Source: Pedobacter rhodius (GTDB taxonomy: Bacteria > Bacteroidota > Bacteroidia > Sphingobacteriales > Sphingobacteriaceae). Taken from it: DNA of 64,000 nucleotides. Where the stretch lies: assembly GCF_027213645.1 (NCBI RefSeq), contig NZ_JAPWGL010000003.1, forward strand, positions 372,001-436,000, given 5' to 3'. This document shows, in pieces, positions 8,478 to 16,440 of this stretch (position 1 is the first letter of the stretch; every line of letters starts with the position of its first letter). A model generated the notes under the pieces. The model did no database searches. It was not told the DNA's origin and worked only from the letters and a program-made list of their open reading frames with translations. Made by a program: the position numbers and the translations under genes.

Positions 8478-9431
8478 ATGATAAATGATAAAAAAATCCT
8501 GATCAGGAAACCGTTTAATGAACAATATACCATTACAATAACTTCCGAACTTAATGGGGTGGATGTGTTTGTTAGCTCGGTAGTACAATTACGTTATGAC
8601 TTTACAGTTATAAGCGTAAATGAAAGCAATATAGAAGTACGACTTGTTCAATTGGATAATATATTGTTAGAGGCCAACAACCCTATGGTACGAGAGGTTG
8701 CTCAGGTTAGCCAGATTTTTGGACGCATGTACAATGAGCTTCATTTATTACTTGATCACGCGGGCAACGTAATTAATGTTTTAAACAATAACCTTATTTT
8801 ATCAAAATGGAAGCAAACAAAAACTGAAATGGAAAAGCATGTATTATCAAATGAAGATTTGAAACATGCCATTATGTTAAATGATAATATTTTTAATAAT
8901 CCTGAAAAAATTCTGATCGCTGCACAGGCAAATGAATTTTTGAGGATATATTTCGGGCAAGCATTTGATAGAGATGTTCCTTCTAAAGCTAGCCTAAAAG
9001 GGACCAATATTTTTAACACAATCGAATTGCAATGGAATACAGATTTAACCTGCTCTGTGGAATTACCAGTTACTGATTCTGTTGGTCCAATTACATTGAG
9101 CACACTCACAAAACCATCAGAAAGGTTAACAAAAAAGTTCAACAAAGAAGCTTATAATCAATTTGCAGATAAACTGGATATTAATTCTTTAACAGTAGAT
9201 CTTTATCAAAAAGAAACCAGGGTTATAGACTATCCAACAGGTAAAATACAAGAGGCAGAAGTAGAAAAAATAGAAATAGCAGATGTAAAAAGATTATATA
9301 ACAAGCTCCATTATAAATTATCAAGTGATACAGGGATTGTAATTAAGCAAAAAGGTCAGGAGAATTCAGCTCATCTGGTTACAGATAGCCAGGAGAACGC
9401 GGAAAGTAATACAAGGTTTAAATTTTTCTAA
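8478..9431 (+). CDS. Uncharacterised protein of the vgrG operon
   Basis: I do not recognise this 317-residue protein. It has no signal peptide and no strong membrane segment. The first 60 residues look like a beta-rich domain (FNEQYTITITSELNGVDVFVSS). Residues 70-150 are mostly helical, the central part is mixed, and the C-terminus is charged (IQEAEVEKIEIADVKRLYNKL) and ends in a polar tail. It starts four bases after vgrG and is followed within six bases by a small gene and the PAAR-like effector, so it is almost certainly co-transcribed with the spike genes. An adaptor or chaperone that loads effectors onto VgrG would fit the position, but no motif proves this. Confidence 0.55.
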   Translation: MINDKKILIRKPFNEQYTITITSELNGVDVFVSSVVQLRYDFTVISVNESNIEVRLVQLDNILLEANNPMVREVAQVSQIFGRMYNELHLLLDHAGNVINVLNNNLILSKWKQTKTEMEKHVLSNEDLKHAIMLNDNIFNNPEKILIAAQANEFLRIYFGQAFDRDVPSKASLKGTNIFNTIELQWNTDLTCSVELPVTDSVGPITLSTLTKPSERLTKKFNKEAYNQFADKLDINSLTVDLYQKETRVIDYPTGKIQEAEVEKIEIADVKRLYNKLHYKLSSDTGIVIKQKGQENSAHLVTDSQENAESNTRFKFF

Positions 9432-9436
9432 AAGAG

Positions 9437-9721
9437 ATGAAGCTTCAACATTATAAAGATTTTGAAACTGAAAGCACCATACGCTCTAGCCAGTCTATAC
9501 GGAGATTTGGCTCTTACACCGTAAACTTTATAATAACTAAGCAGCATTCCCTTATCTCTAATCAAAGCAGTAAGTCGATCGTAATTCAGTTTTTTGGAAA
9601 AAAACCAGTTGTAATAGGAGGTAAATTTAGCATTTTAACTTTTGGCATTAAAATCATTAGGTACGGAGAAAGATTAAAGCTGGGATGGATTAAGCGAAAA
9701 CAGGTTTTAGAAAAAGTTTAG
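9437..9721 (+). CDS. Small uncharacterised protein upstream of effector 1
   Basis: A 94-residue basic protein (many Lys/Arg, pI clearly high), predicted to be mostly beta strands, with no signal peptide. It begins five bases after the previous gene and stops two bases before the PAAR-like effector. Its last codons overlap the start of the long duplicated block, whose left edge is near 9696. No family is recognised. It could be a small loading factor or a remnant of a longer gene cut by the duplication. Both ideas are inference. Confidence 0.45.
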   Translation: MKLQHYKDFETESTIRSSQSIRRFGSYTVNFIITKQHSLISNQSSKSIVIQFFGKKPVVIGGKFSILTFGIKIIRYGERLKLGWIKRKQVLEKV

Positions 9722-10836
9722 AAATGGGAAACAAAATCATAACCGAAAAAGACTTTTGGATGTGCAGTTGTGGTGCAGTTCCCGCTCAATTTCAATCTAC
9801 ACAAAAAACTGTTAAGAAAAAATCGGGAGAGAAGTTCATTACCATAAGAGATACGGCTACAAGCAGTTGGATAGATTTTGGCTGTACCCGAATGATGCTG
9901 ATTATGGCCATAATTGCCGCAGCGGTTGTAGTTATTGCTGCAATGACCGTTGCAACAGGTGGTGCTGCCCTTATTGCTCTTGGCGCAATTGCCGGATTAG
10001 CCGGTGCTGCCTGGGGTGCGGTTTTAGGCACGCTTTTATGTGGCCAGTTAGCTGCAAAAGCACGGAAATGGGTTGGTAGTAAAAATAACTATATCGTACA
10101 AGGTGTTGAAACCATAACCGGCGATCATACCATGACATGTCCGGTAGGCGGAAAAATTACCTATGCTCCACAAATAAAAAATTGGAGTCAGGCTATTGCT
10201 TTAGGAGCTGGAAATTATATCGGCCATTTAATGGAAGGCATGATGGCCGGGGCAGCCATAGGCATGGGCGGTGCTTTAATTAGTGGAGGTGCCGGTGCAT
10301 TTGCAAGTGGCGGGATAAGGGGGGTTGGCCAGGCCGCGTTTCAATTTGCAAAAAGCGCACCGATGAATGTTATTCGTAATATCGGCGCTACATTTGGCTA
10401 TGCAGGTGCCGGGGCGAGTACTTCTACCGTAGTTACCACTGCAGCTACCGCTGTTGGATTACGTGGAGTTACCGCTACGCAAGCCGGATTACAACATTAT
10501 GGCTCAACAGGCGAGTCAGGTTGGGGTGCCGCAGGCAGAGGCGTATTTGCCATGGAAGAAGGCATGTACCATTCTGGTGGAAACATTCTAAGCGGAAATG
10601 CTGGTTGGCAAGATGTAACTGGATTAGCCCTGTTACTTTCTCCTGTTCACAGAGCGCCTGATGAACTTAATGGCAGAAATGGAAAGCCGGTAAAAGATGG
10701 GGAAGCAGCCAGAGATGGAGAAACTGCACAGGATGGCGAACAGAAAAAAGCAGAAGATGAAAATGTAAGAGATGCCAGTACTACGCCTGAAGAAACCGCT
10801 AAAAAAGATGGAGAAGGCGAAGCTTATGAGGCAACT
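9696..10836 (+). repeat. Long direct repeat, copy A (PAAR-like effector front end)
   Basis: About 1141 bp are repeated at 11984-13124 with a constant offset of 2288 bp. By eye I count about eight substitutions and no indels. The copy starts at the tail of the preceding small gene and ends exactly where the two toxin domains begin to differ. Confidence 0.95.
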
Positions 10837-11325
10837 CCCCTTAAAAAACCTAATTTTAACGAGTTTGTTAACAGTGTTGAGGGAGGATTCCCATCTGAAA
10901 TAATTGCTAAGAAAGCTTACGAATTGTTTAATAAAGGGGATTGGCAAGGACTGGAGAACCTATTTAACCAACATAACATAAATGGCGGATGGCCTCCTAA
11001 CAGAGGCGCCACGGGCACAAGTGAGGTTTCATTAAAACCGAATAGTAAATTTGACAGGTATGGCGGTTGGATTGATGAAAATGGTAAGTTTCAAGATAAA
11101 GGGACTTTTGTTGGAGAAGATGGAATTCCTTATACTGATAGAGCGCTCCCAAAAGGAAGTGACGGAAAACCATATAGGAGATACGAAGTTATAAATGAAA
11201 TTCCTGGTGTTAAAAAAGGCGACATTATGCCTTGGTTTGGCGAAAAAGGAGGAGGGGTTCAGTACGAACTACCTGCCAACATAAACGATTTAATTAAAGA
11301 AGGATATATAAAACCGTTAGATTAA
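9724..11325 (+). CDS. T6SS effector 1: PAAR-like N-terminus with C-terminal TNT NAD glycohydrolase toxin
   Basis: This 533-residue polymorphic toxin has two parts. Residues 1-371 are shared with the second effector. They comprise a Cys-containing start (MCSCGAVPAQFQ), hydrophobic helices at about 57-105, a TMTCPVGGKITYAP segment near 138-151 that resembles a PAAR-like/DUF4280-type spike domain, a Gly/Ala-rich region, and a charged linker with repeats of DGE. Residues 372-533 are the toxin. The part from about 443 on follows the TNT family (tuberculosis necrotizing toxin): FDRYGGW, GTFVGEDGIPYTDRALP, YRRYEVINEIPGVKKGDI, PWFG and GGGVQYELP. R445, Y446, R473 and Q513 lie at the family's conserved positions, and Q513 corresponds to the GGGxQ glutamine. 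TNT enzymes destroy NAD+ in the target cell. The gene starting two bases after the stop codon should be the immunity gene. Confidence 0.82.
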   Translation: MGNKIITEKDFWMCSCGAVPAQFQSTQKTVKKKSGEKFITIRDTATSSWIDFGCTRMMLIMAIIAAAVVVIAAMTVATGGAALIALGAIAGLAGAAWGAVLGTLLCGQLAAKARKWVGSKNNYIVQGVETITGDHTMTCPVGGKITYAPQIKNWSQAIALGAGNYIGHLMEGMMAGAAIGMGGALISGGAGAFASGGIRGVGQAAFQFAKSAPMNVIRNIGATFGYAGAGASTSTVVTTAATAVGLRGVTATQAGLQHYGSTGESGWGAAGRGVFAMEEGMYHSGGNILSGNAGWQDVTGLALLLSPVHRAPDELNGRNGKPVKDGEAARDGETAQDGEQKKAEDENVRDASTTPEETAKKDGEGEAYEATPLKKPNFNEFVNSVEGGFPSEIIAKKAYELFNKGDWQGLENLFNQHNINGGWPPNRGATGTSEVSLKPNSKFDRYGGWIDENGKFQDKGTFVGEDGIPYTDRALPKGSDGKPYRRYEVINEIPGVKKGDIMPWFGEKGGGVQYELPANINDLIKEGYIKPLD

Positions 11326-11326
11326 A

Positions 11327-11671
11327 ATGACAAAGGACAACACAATAATTAAGGAGAAGCTTTTTGATGGAGATGAATCAGGACTAGGTAAAATAACTTT
11401 CGATATACCAAGCTTAACTTTTAAGGTTTCAGATTTTCTTGATAATCCGTTGAGAAACCTTTTAAAGGATAATTCTAACACTGATGATTTTGACACAATT
11501 ATTAAAAGTGAAAATTTTCAAAAAAAAGGTGCGCTAATACAAAATTTTTACACAGAGCAAAACCTTCAAGTTTATTATTTAATAGTTCAAAACAGACTAT
11601 ATCTGTTTTCTTTTGGAGAATTTCAGCCTATGCGTTTTATTTTATACCTAGAGAGTGTTTGGAATTTATAA
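11327..11671 (+). CDS. Candidate immunity protein for the TNT effector
   Basis: The 114-residue protein starts one base after the effector stop codon. It has no signal peptide and is therefore cytosolic, as needed to block an NAD-degrading toxin that acts in the cytoplasm. The sequence has an acidic N-terminal half with FDIPSLTFKVSDFL and ends with beta strands (LQVYYLIVQNRLYLFSFGEF). I see no known immunity family. The known mycobacterial immunity factor for TNT is longer and not visibly similar. The function is inferred from position alone. Confidence 0.55.
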   Translation: MTKDNTIIKEKLFDGDESGLGKITFDIPSLTFKVSDFLDNPLRNLLKDNSNTDDFDTIIKSENFQKKGALIQNFYTEQNLQVYYLIVQNRLYLFSFGEFQPMRFILYLESVWNL

Positions 11672-11725
11672 GCAGCTTTTCTCTCTTTAAACCATCTGAA
11701 TAGATTATACCGGGCACCATAAAAT

Positions 11726-11998
11726 ATGATATACAAAGAAGTTTAAACAAAAACGGCTTATCGCGAATTAATTAATGAGCTAATTTAAGAAACTGAGACT
11801 ATTGTTTTAAGATTCCAAATCATACCAATGTATTTGAGCATTTTAAAGCAGTTAATAGAGATAGATCGCCAAATTGATGGTGGTATTCGACTAACGAATG
11901 ATCAGATTGATTGTAAATACTCTTTAGGCATAATCGCTGTCAAAAACTTTGACTCTGAAAAAGGATTTTACGGCAGAAAGTTAGAAAACATGTTTTAG
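11726..11998 (+). pseudogene. Decayed small gene between the two effector units
   Basis: From the ATG at 11726 a single frame reads as plausible protein over 90 codons, broken by TAA at 11744-11746 and TAA at 11786-11788. Pieces include MIYKEV, TKTAYRELINELI and, in the intact 3' part from 11828, MYLSILKQLIEIDRQIDGG and CKYSLGIIAVKNFDSEKG. The last codons run into the second copy of the long repeat. I suspect the remains of an immunity gene, but no family is recognised. The open 3' part alone would be a 56-residue peptide. Confidence 0.4.
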
Positions 11999-13124
11999 AA
12001 AAAGTTTAGAAATGGGAAACAAAATCATAACCGAAAAAGACTTTTGGATGTGCAGTTGTGGTGCAGTTCCTGCTCAATTTCAATCTACACAAAAAACTGT
12101 TAAGAAAAAATCGGGAGAGAAATTCATTACCACAAGAGATACGGCTACAAGCAGTTGGATAGATTTTGGTTGTACCCGAATGATGCTGATTATGGCCATA
12201 ATTGCCGCAGCGGTTGTAGTTATTGCTGCAATGACCGTTGCAACAGGTGGTGCTGCCCTTATTGCTCTTGGCGCAATTGCCGGATTAGCCGGTGCTGCCT
12301 GGGGTGCGGTTTTAGGCACGCTTTTATGTGGCCAGTTAGCTGCAAAAGCACGGAAATGGGTTGGTAGTAAAAATAACTATATCGTACAAGGTGTTGAAAC
12401 CGTAACCGGCGATCATACCATGACATGTCCGGTAGGCGGAAAAATTACCTATGCTCCACAAATAAAAAATTGGAGTCAGGCTATTGCTTTAGGAGCTGGA
12501 AATTATATCGGCCATTTAATGGAAGGCATGATGGCCGGGGCAGCCATAGGCATGGGCGGTGCTTTAATTAGTGGAGGTGCCGGTGCATTTGCAAGTGGCG
12601 GGATAAGGGGGGTTGGCCAGGCCGCGTTTCAATTTGCAAAAAGCGCACCGATGAATGTTATTCGTAATATCGGCGCTACATTTGGCTATGCAGGTGCCGG
12701 GGCGAGTACTTCTACCGTAGTTACCACTGCAGCTACCGCTGTTGGATTACGTGGAGTTACCGCTACGCAAGCCGGATTACAACATTATGGCTCAACAGGC
12801 GAATCAGGTTGGGGTGCCGCTGGCAGAGGCGTATTTGCCATGGAAGAAGGCATGTACCATTCTGGTGGAAACATTCTAAGCGGAAATGCTGGTTGGCAAG
12901 ATGTAACTGGATTAGCCTTGTTACTTTCTCCTGTTCACAGAGCGCCTGATGAACTTAATGGCAGAAATGGAAAGCCGGTAAAAGATGGGGAAGCAGCCAG
13001 AGATGGAGAAACTGCACAGGATGGCGAACAGAAAAAAGCAGAAGATGAAAATGTAAGAGATGCCAGTACTACGCCTGAAGAAACCGCTAAAAAAGATGGA
13101 GAAGGCGAAGCTTATGAGGCTACT
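11984..13124 (+). repeat. Long direct repeat, copy B (PAAR-like effector front end)
   Basis: This is the second copy of the 1141-bp block found at 9696-10836. Among the few differences are an Ile-to-Thr change at residue 42 and an Ile-to-Val change in the ET.TGDH motif. Right after the shared GAGGC-ACT the sequences diverge completely into different toxin domains. Confidence 0.95.
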
Positions 13125-13604
13125 AAACCTGAATTTGAAAAGGTAACTCTTCCAGATGGAACAACCGTTAAACGTTTAAAACCAAATAGTGAATATGAAG
13201 CAAATGGATATAAATATAAAACTGATGGTCAAGGTAGAATTATAAATGCTAAAGGAAAACTTTCTAAAGCTGTAAAAGGTGGGAGAAATCCTTATGCTCA
13301 AAGAACTGTTGGTAAAGGAGATGGAAGATTAGCCGGTGACCATGGAGGCCATTTAATTGGTGATCAATTTGGCGGATCAGGTGGGAAAGAAAATATGGTT
13401 CCTATGGATGGTCAAGTGAATAATTATCATAAAGGAAAATGGGGTCAAATGGAAAAAAAATGGTCTAATGCTATTGACGAAGGAAAATCGGTCGAAGTAA
13501 ATATTGAACCACAATATACTGATGCATCTTCAAGACCTTCATCTTTTAAAGTAGTAGAAAATATAGATGGTAATGTTAAAACATATAAAATTATAAATAA
13601 ATAA
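12012..13604 (+). CDS. T6SS effector 2: PAAR-like N-terminus with C-terminal DNA/RNA non-specific nuclease toxin
   Basis: Residues 1-371 are almost identical to effector 1 (PAAR-like spike part, hydrophobic helices, charged linker). The last 159 residues are a different toxin that fits the Endonuclea_NS_2 family of DNA/RNA non-specific nucleases in polymorphic toxins. The features are YKTDGQGRI, RNPYAQRTVGKGDGRLAGDHGGHLIGDQFGGSG with the DxGGH core at 443-447 (likely catalytic His H447), KENMVPMDGQVNNYHKGKW with a probable metal-ligand Asn, and a C-terminal RPSSFKV strand. It would degrade nucleic acids in the cytoplasm of a competitor. The next gene encodes a YezG/DUF600-like protein, a family known as immunity to toxins with this nuclease type. 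Confidence 0.85.
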   Translation: MGNKIITEKDFWMCSCGAVPAQFQSTQKTVKKKSGEKFITTRDTATSSWIDFGCTRMMLIMAIIAAAVVVIAAMTVATGGAALIALGAIAGLAGAAWGAVLGTLLCGQLAAKARKWVGSKNNYIVQGVETVTGDHTMTCPVGGKITYAPQIKNWSQAIALGAGNYIGHLMEGMMAGAAIGMGGALISGGAGAFASGGIRGVGQAAFQFAKSAPMNVIRNIGATFGYAGAGASTSTVVTTAATAVGLRGVTATQAGLQHYGSTGESGWGAAGRGVFAMEEGMYHSGGNILSGNAGWQDVTGLALLLSPVHRAPDELNGRNGKPVKDGEAARDGETAQDGEQKKAEDENVRDASTTPEETAKKDGEGEAYEATKPEFEKVTLPDGTTVKRLKPNSEYEANGYKYKTDGQGRIINAKGKLSKAVKGGRNPYAQRTVGKGDGRLAGDHGGHLIGDQFGGSGGKENMVPMDGQVNNYHKGKWGQMEKKWSNAIDEGKSVEVNIEPQYTDASSRPSSFKVVENIDGNVKTYKIINK

Positions 13605-13628
13605 TATTTATTTTTGATAAAAACACCT

Positions 13629-14069
13629 ATGGAAATAATTAATAATCTAGTAGAAGAAATTGCGCAAACCGTATTTGATAACGTACCCGTTGATAATTGG
13701 AATAAAGTTATCATTCAAACATCCATTTTATCTACTTATGTGGAGCTAACGGTAACCTATTATATAAATGATGTTAAGGGAAAATCATTTGATCCCAATT
13801 ATGAGAATGCGCCGGAAGAAAAAACAGTAGATTATCTTTTCATAAAACTAAGGGAAGCCATGTACAAATTAGCTCCAAATAAAGGAGCATGGTATAACGT
13901 TGAAATGGTTATTAGTGAAGACGGAGATTTCGAAATCGACTATGACTACGATAACAAACCCAACTTTGAAATGGAACCAGACAAAGAGGAATATATAATG
14001 GATAATCAGGAATTTCCTCGAGACGGAGCGTCTACACCAAGTTGGTTAACTCCGTTAATACAGGTGTAG
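13629..14069 (+). CDS. YezG/DUF600-family immunity protein for the nuclease effector
   Basis: The 146-residue protein begins with a helix (MEIINNLVEEIAQTVFDNVP) followed by W, V and I strands, an acidic middle and a C-terminal NVEMVISEDGDFEIDYDYDNKP. That arrangement (helix, then strands with W..v....e.dG.f..dydYd) is the one found in Bacillus YezG and other DUF600 immunity proteins, which bind nuclease domains of LXG and related toxins. I chose ATG at 13629. A TTG five codons earlier is in frame but less likely. The gap from the effector stop is 24 bases. The acidic character fits a mimic that blocks a basic nuclease site. Confidence 0.72.
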   Translation: MEIINNLVEEIAQTVFDNVPVDNWNKVIIQTSILSTYVELTVTYYINDVKGKSFDPNYENAPEEKTVDYLFIKLREAMYKLAPNKGAWYNVEMVISEDGDFEIDYDYDNKPNFEMEPDKEEYIMDNQEFPRDGASTPSWLTPLIQV

Positions 14070-14075
14070 GTATTT

Positions 14076-14632
14076 ATGTTTACAAAATTTACAGAGACTT
14101 ACGGAAATTTAGAAAATAAGCAAGAAATCCCTTCTAATGATTTAGCACAAGTTAAAAGTACGTTAACTCCCGAACTATATGAATTGCTTGAGCAAGGGGA
14201 AGGAAGCTATATGAATGGTTTTTTATGGATTGTTAATCTGGTTGAGTATGTTGATTAGTAAATGAAATCTATTTGCCTTTAACATCTCCTTCAGTTTGTT
14301 TCGCCAGAGATGCTTTTGGTTCATTGTATCTGTGGGAAGATAACAGTATAATTTATGCAGATATAAATTACACTAAACAAGAGGTAGTGGAAAGAAAAGC
14401 CAATGTTTTCTTTGATCTAAAAATGACTGATAATGGTTTCTTAGATAAAAAAACGCCTTATAAGAACTATTTAAAAGCTCGAGAAAAACTGGGCGAACTT
14501 TCAAAAGAGGAATGTTATGGATACACCCCCTTAATTGGTATGGGTGGATCTGAAAAGATAGAGAATTTGAAAAAAGTTAAGATTAAAGAATATATTTCAA
14601 TAGTGGCTCAAGCATTAGGACAAATCCAATAG
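14076..14632 (+). pseudogene. GAD-like/Tdi1-type immunity gene with a single-base frameshift
   Basis: Two adjacent frames together give one protein of about 185 residues. The first frame (14076-14258) reads MFTKFTETYGNL, then LTPELYELLEQGEGSYMNGFLWIVN, as in the GAD-like domain. The second (to 14632) continues with VCFARDAFGSLYLWED, ANVFFDLKMTDNGFL, KLGELSKEECYGYTPLIGMGGS and a final helix, as in the DUF1851/Tdi1 C-terminal domain. Adding one T at 14255-14257 converts the stop TAG into TTA GTA AAT and joins the frames as EYVDLVNEIY. Proteins of this type act as immunity to nuclease toxins such as Tde1. No matching toxin is adjacent, so it looks like an orphan that has lost function, unless the indel is a sequencing error. 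Confidence 0.72.
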
Positions 14633-14701
14633 CAAAATTTGTCAGTTAAATGCTGTTTTGCCCCTATTTCATCATAAATGGCATTAAGTTTAGTTTAGTA
14701 C

Positions 14702-15385
14702 ATGAGCAAAATTGAATACCTAAAGAAATATAACTCAAAAGTTGAAATAATAGCTTTTGAAACATTGAACGAAAACCAATTAAAAAATCTGCCAGAATAT
14801 TGGAAAAATGCTTTATCTCAAGATTCAACTTCGAAAACAATAGATAGCATTTTAACTCAATGGAAAAAATTTCCGTACCAATTTCAATCAACTATCAGTT
14901 ATTTACAAGCTAATTTATTAGAGATTGAATTACTTGCCGATGGGGATCAACTAGCTTTGCTTTACACAATCAAAAATGTAAAGGGTAACGAAGCTTATTA
15001 CATCGGTTACAATCCCAACACAAAGCATTTAACAGATTATTTTGAAAAGTTGCCAGCAAGCTTTAAGGACATTTATAATCAGCTTCATAATGGCTGGGTT
15101 TATTATGCTTCAAAATCAAACGGAATTTTACCTATTGAAGAAACAATTGTATTAGCTAATGAGGAATGGGGCATTTTAGACGAAATAGATGTTAATGAAT
15201 TGCCATTTAATTTACAAAATTGCATCGGTTTATTCGATAATGGCAAAGGTGATTATGCATCCATAGATCTAGAGTCGGAAAACAAAAAGTATGGCTTCAT
15301 TTGGTGGCATACCAAAGCACCAAAACTCGGTATAGAAATTTGGCCGGTTATTGATGAATGGACCAAAATAGGTATGGAAAGGTAA
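14702..15385 (+). CDS. SUKH-like (SMI1/KNR4) orphan immunity protein
   Basis: This 227-residue cytosolic protein has the look of the SUKH superfamily, the largest immunity group of polymorphic toxin systems. A helix with SFKDIYNQLHNGWVYYASKSNGILPIEE (about residues 119-147) is followed by a strand/turn region with CIGLFDNGKGDYASIDLES and a Trp-rich end (YGFIWWHTKAPKLGIEIWPVIDEW), typical for the family's C-terminal half. The N-terminal 110 residues are helical and acidic. It lies at the end of the immunity island without an adjacent toxin, so I infer that it protects against toxins from related strains. The family assignment is by pattern only. Confidence 0.6.
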   Translation: MSKIEYLKKYNSKVEIIAFETLNENQLKNLPEYWKNALSQDSTSKTIDSILTQWKKFPYQFQSTISYLQANLLEIELLADGDQLALLYTIKNVKGNEAYYIGYNPNTKHLTDYFEKLPASFKDIYNQLHNGWVYYASKSNGILPIEETIVLANEEWGILDEIDVNELPFNLQNCIGLFDNGKGDYASIDLESENKKYGFIWWHTKAPKLGIEIWPVIDEWTKIGMER

Positions 15386-15504
15386 TTTATCGAAAGTTTT
15401 TGGGTTGAAATAATAGAAAAAAATTATTTTGATTGGGTACTGTTACCAGTCGATTATCGGTGAAAATAGCTGCCACATACCTTATATAATTAATCTGGTC
15501 ATCA

Positions 15505-15818
15505 ATGGCTGATATATATAAAATTGCTGAAAAACTAAACGTAGATGACAGGATAATAAAATTGCAAAGGAAAGAGATTTTATTACCTAACTATATTGAT
15601 GATCTTAATCCTGTAACTGACTACTGGTATCCACACCCTCCTTGTTTGATTCCTCTTTTCCTGGGTCATGGAGCTTCCTACAAAGGTATTATCAATATTT
15701 TTTTCGCGATCGAAAATCAACTTTCTCAGAATGTTTACTAGAACATGGCTACATATCTGAAATAGCAAGAAATGCTGATCAGTTTATACGCTTGGTGTAT
15801 AAAAAAAATAATTACTAA
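15505..15818 (+). pseudogene. Frameshifted small gene, probable immunity remnant
   Basis: Reading from the ATG at 15505 gives MADIYKIAEKL, then DLNPVTDYWYPHPPCLIPLFLGHGASYKGII, and stops early at 15741. Restoring one T in the seven-T run at 15698-15704 continues the protein as FRDRKSTFSECLLEHGYISEIARNAD and ends at 15818 after about 104 residues. The continuity of hydrophobic pattern and the homopolymer position make a single-base deletion the simplest explanation. The PCLIPLFLGHGASYKG segment resembles SMI1/KNR4-type immunity proteins, but this is tentative. It may also be cut short at the 3' end. Confidence 0.5.
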
Positions 15819-16212
15819 CAATGGCTTATCTAGGAAAATTGAAGCCATTTATATGTACATTATAGACCTGGTGATATCAATCCTCTCTTTACATGTTGAA
15901 ATTAAATGTTACTATTATATGGATTGAAAACTTAAAATTCATTCAACTATCTCAAAAACATATACTTAATAATACAACTTCTGGCGCTTTTTAAACAAAC
16001 TGGTATTAATTTTGACTAGGTGTTCCTAACTATGAAAAAGTTTTGATCGTTAGATTGTTGTTCCAGTTACAGAACCGGCTTACAAATGCTTTAAAAGCAA
16101 ATTAAAGCTATATTGGAACATCTTCTCCGGAAAAAGCTATGGTATTTATTTAAAGCGGATGAGTTGTTTCACAGCATAAAGAAACAATTGTCAATAAGGA
16201 AAACTTGTTGTG
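15819..16212. other. Gene-poor stretch after the immunity island
   Basis: These 394 AT-rich bases have stops in all frames and no repeat, RNA or terminator that I can support. The region may hold decayed remains of further immunity genes. Confidence 0.3.
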
Positions 16213-16440
16213 ATGATTAAAAAAAACATTGTAGCGAAAAACAATCGCAAACCAACGGTACTAAAAATTAACCCGGTTAAATTAAAAGAACTTCTATCGG
16301 CATTTGAATTAAATACAGTTTCTGATTCGATAACAATTTTTACCAAAGTAGAAAATGCCGCAATTAAGGAAAAAGTTGTTTATGCAGAAAAATCTGATTT
16401 TGAACTAGCCTTTGAAAAATTTCAGAATCAGGAAATTTAA
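16213..16440 (+). CDS. Small uncharacterised protein
   Basis: A 75-residue, Lys-rich protein starting at ATG 16213 (a GTG lies one codon earlier). A basic N-terminal part (KKNIVAKNNRKPTVLKINPVKLKELL) is followed by an amphipathic region and an acidic end. There is no signal peptide, membrane segment or family that I recognise. Its 3' end overlaps the 3' end of the convergent receiver-domain gene by four bases. Codon use looks ordinary for the genome, so it may be real, but nothing indicates a function. Confidence 0.4.
   Translation: MIKKNIVAKNNRKPTVLKINPVKLKELLSAFELNTVSDSITIFTKVENAAIKEKVVYAEKSDFELAFEKFQNQEI

Noticed and set aside
9792..10079. Ala/Ile-rich and Cys/Trp-rich frames in both strands of the effector front end
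   Set aside because: They are shadows of the hydrophobic helix region and recur in both copies only because the DNA is duplicated.
15819..16212. Possible further toxin or immunity gene
   Set aside because: Stops occur in all frames and no restored frame gave a convincing protein.
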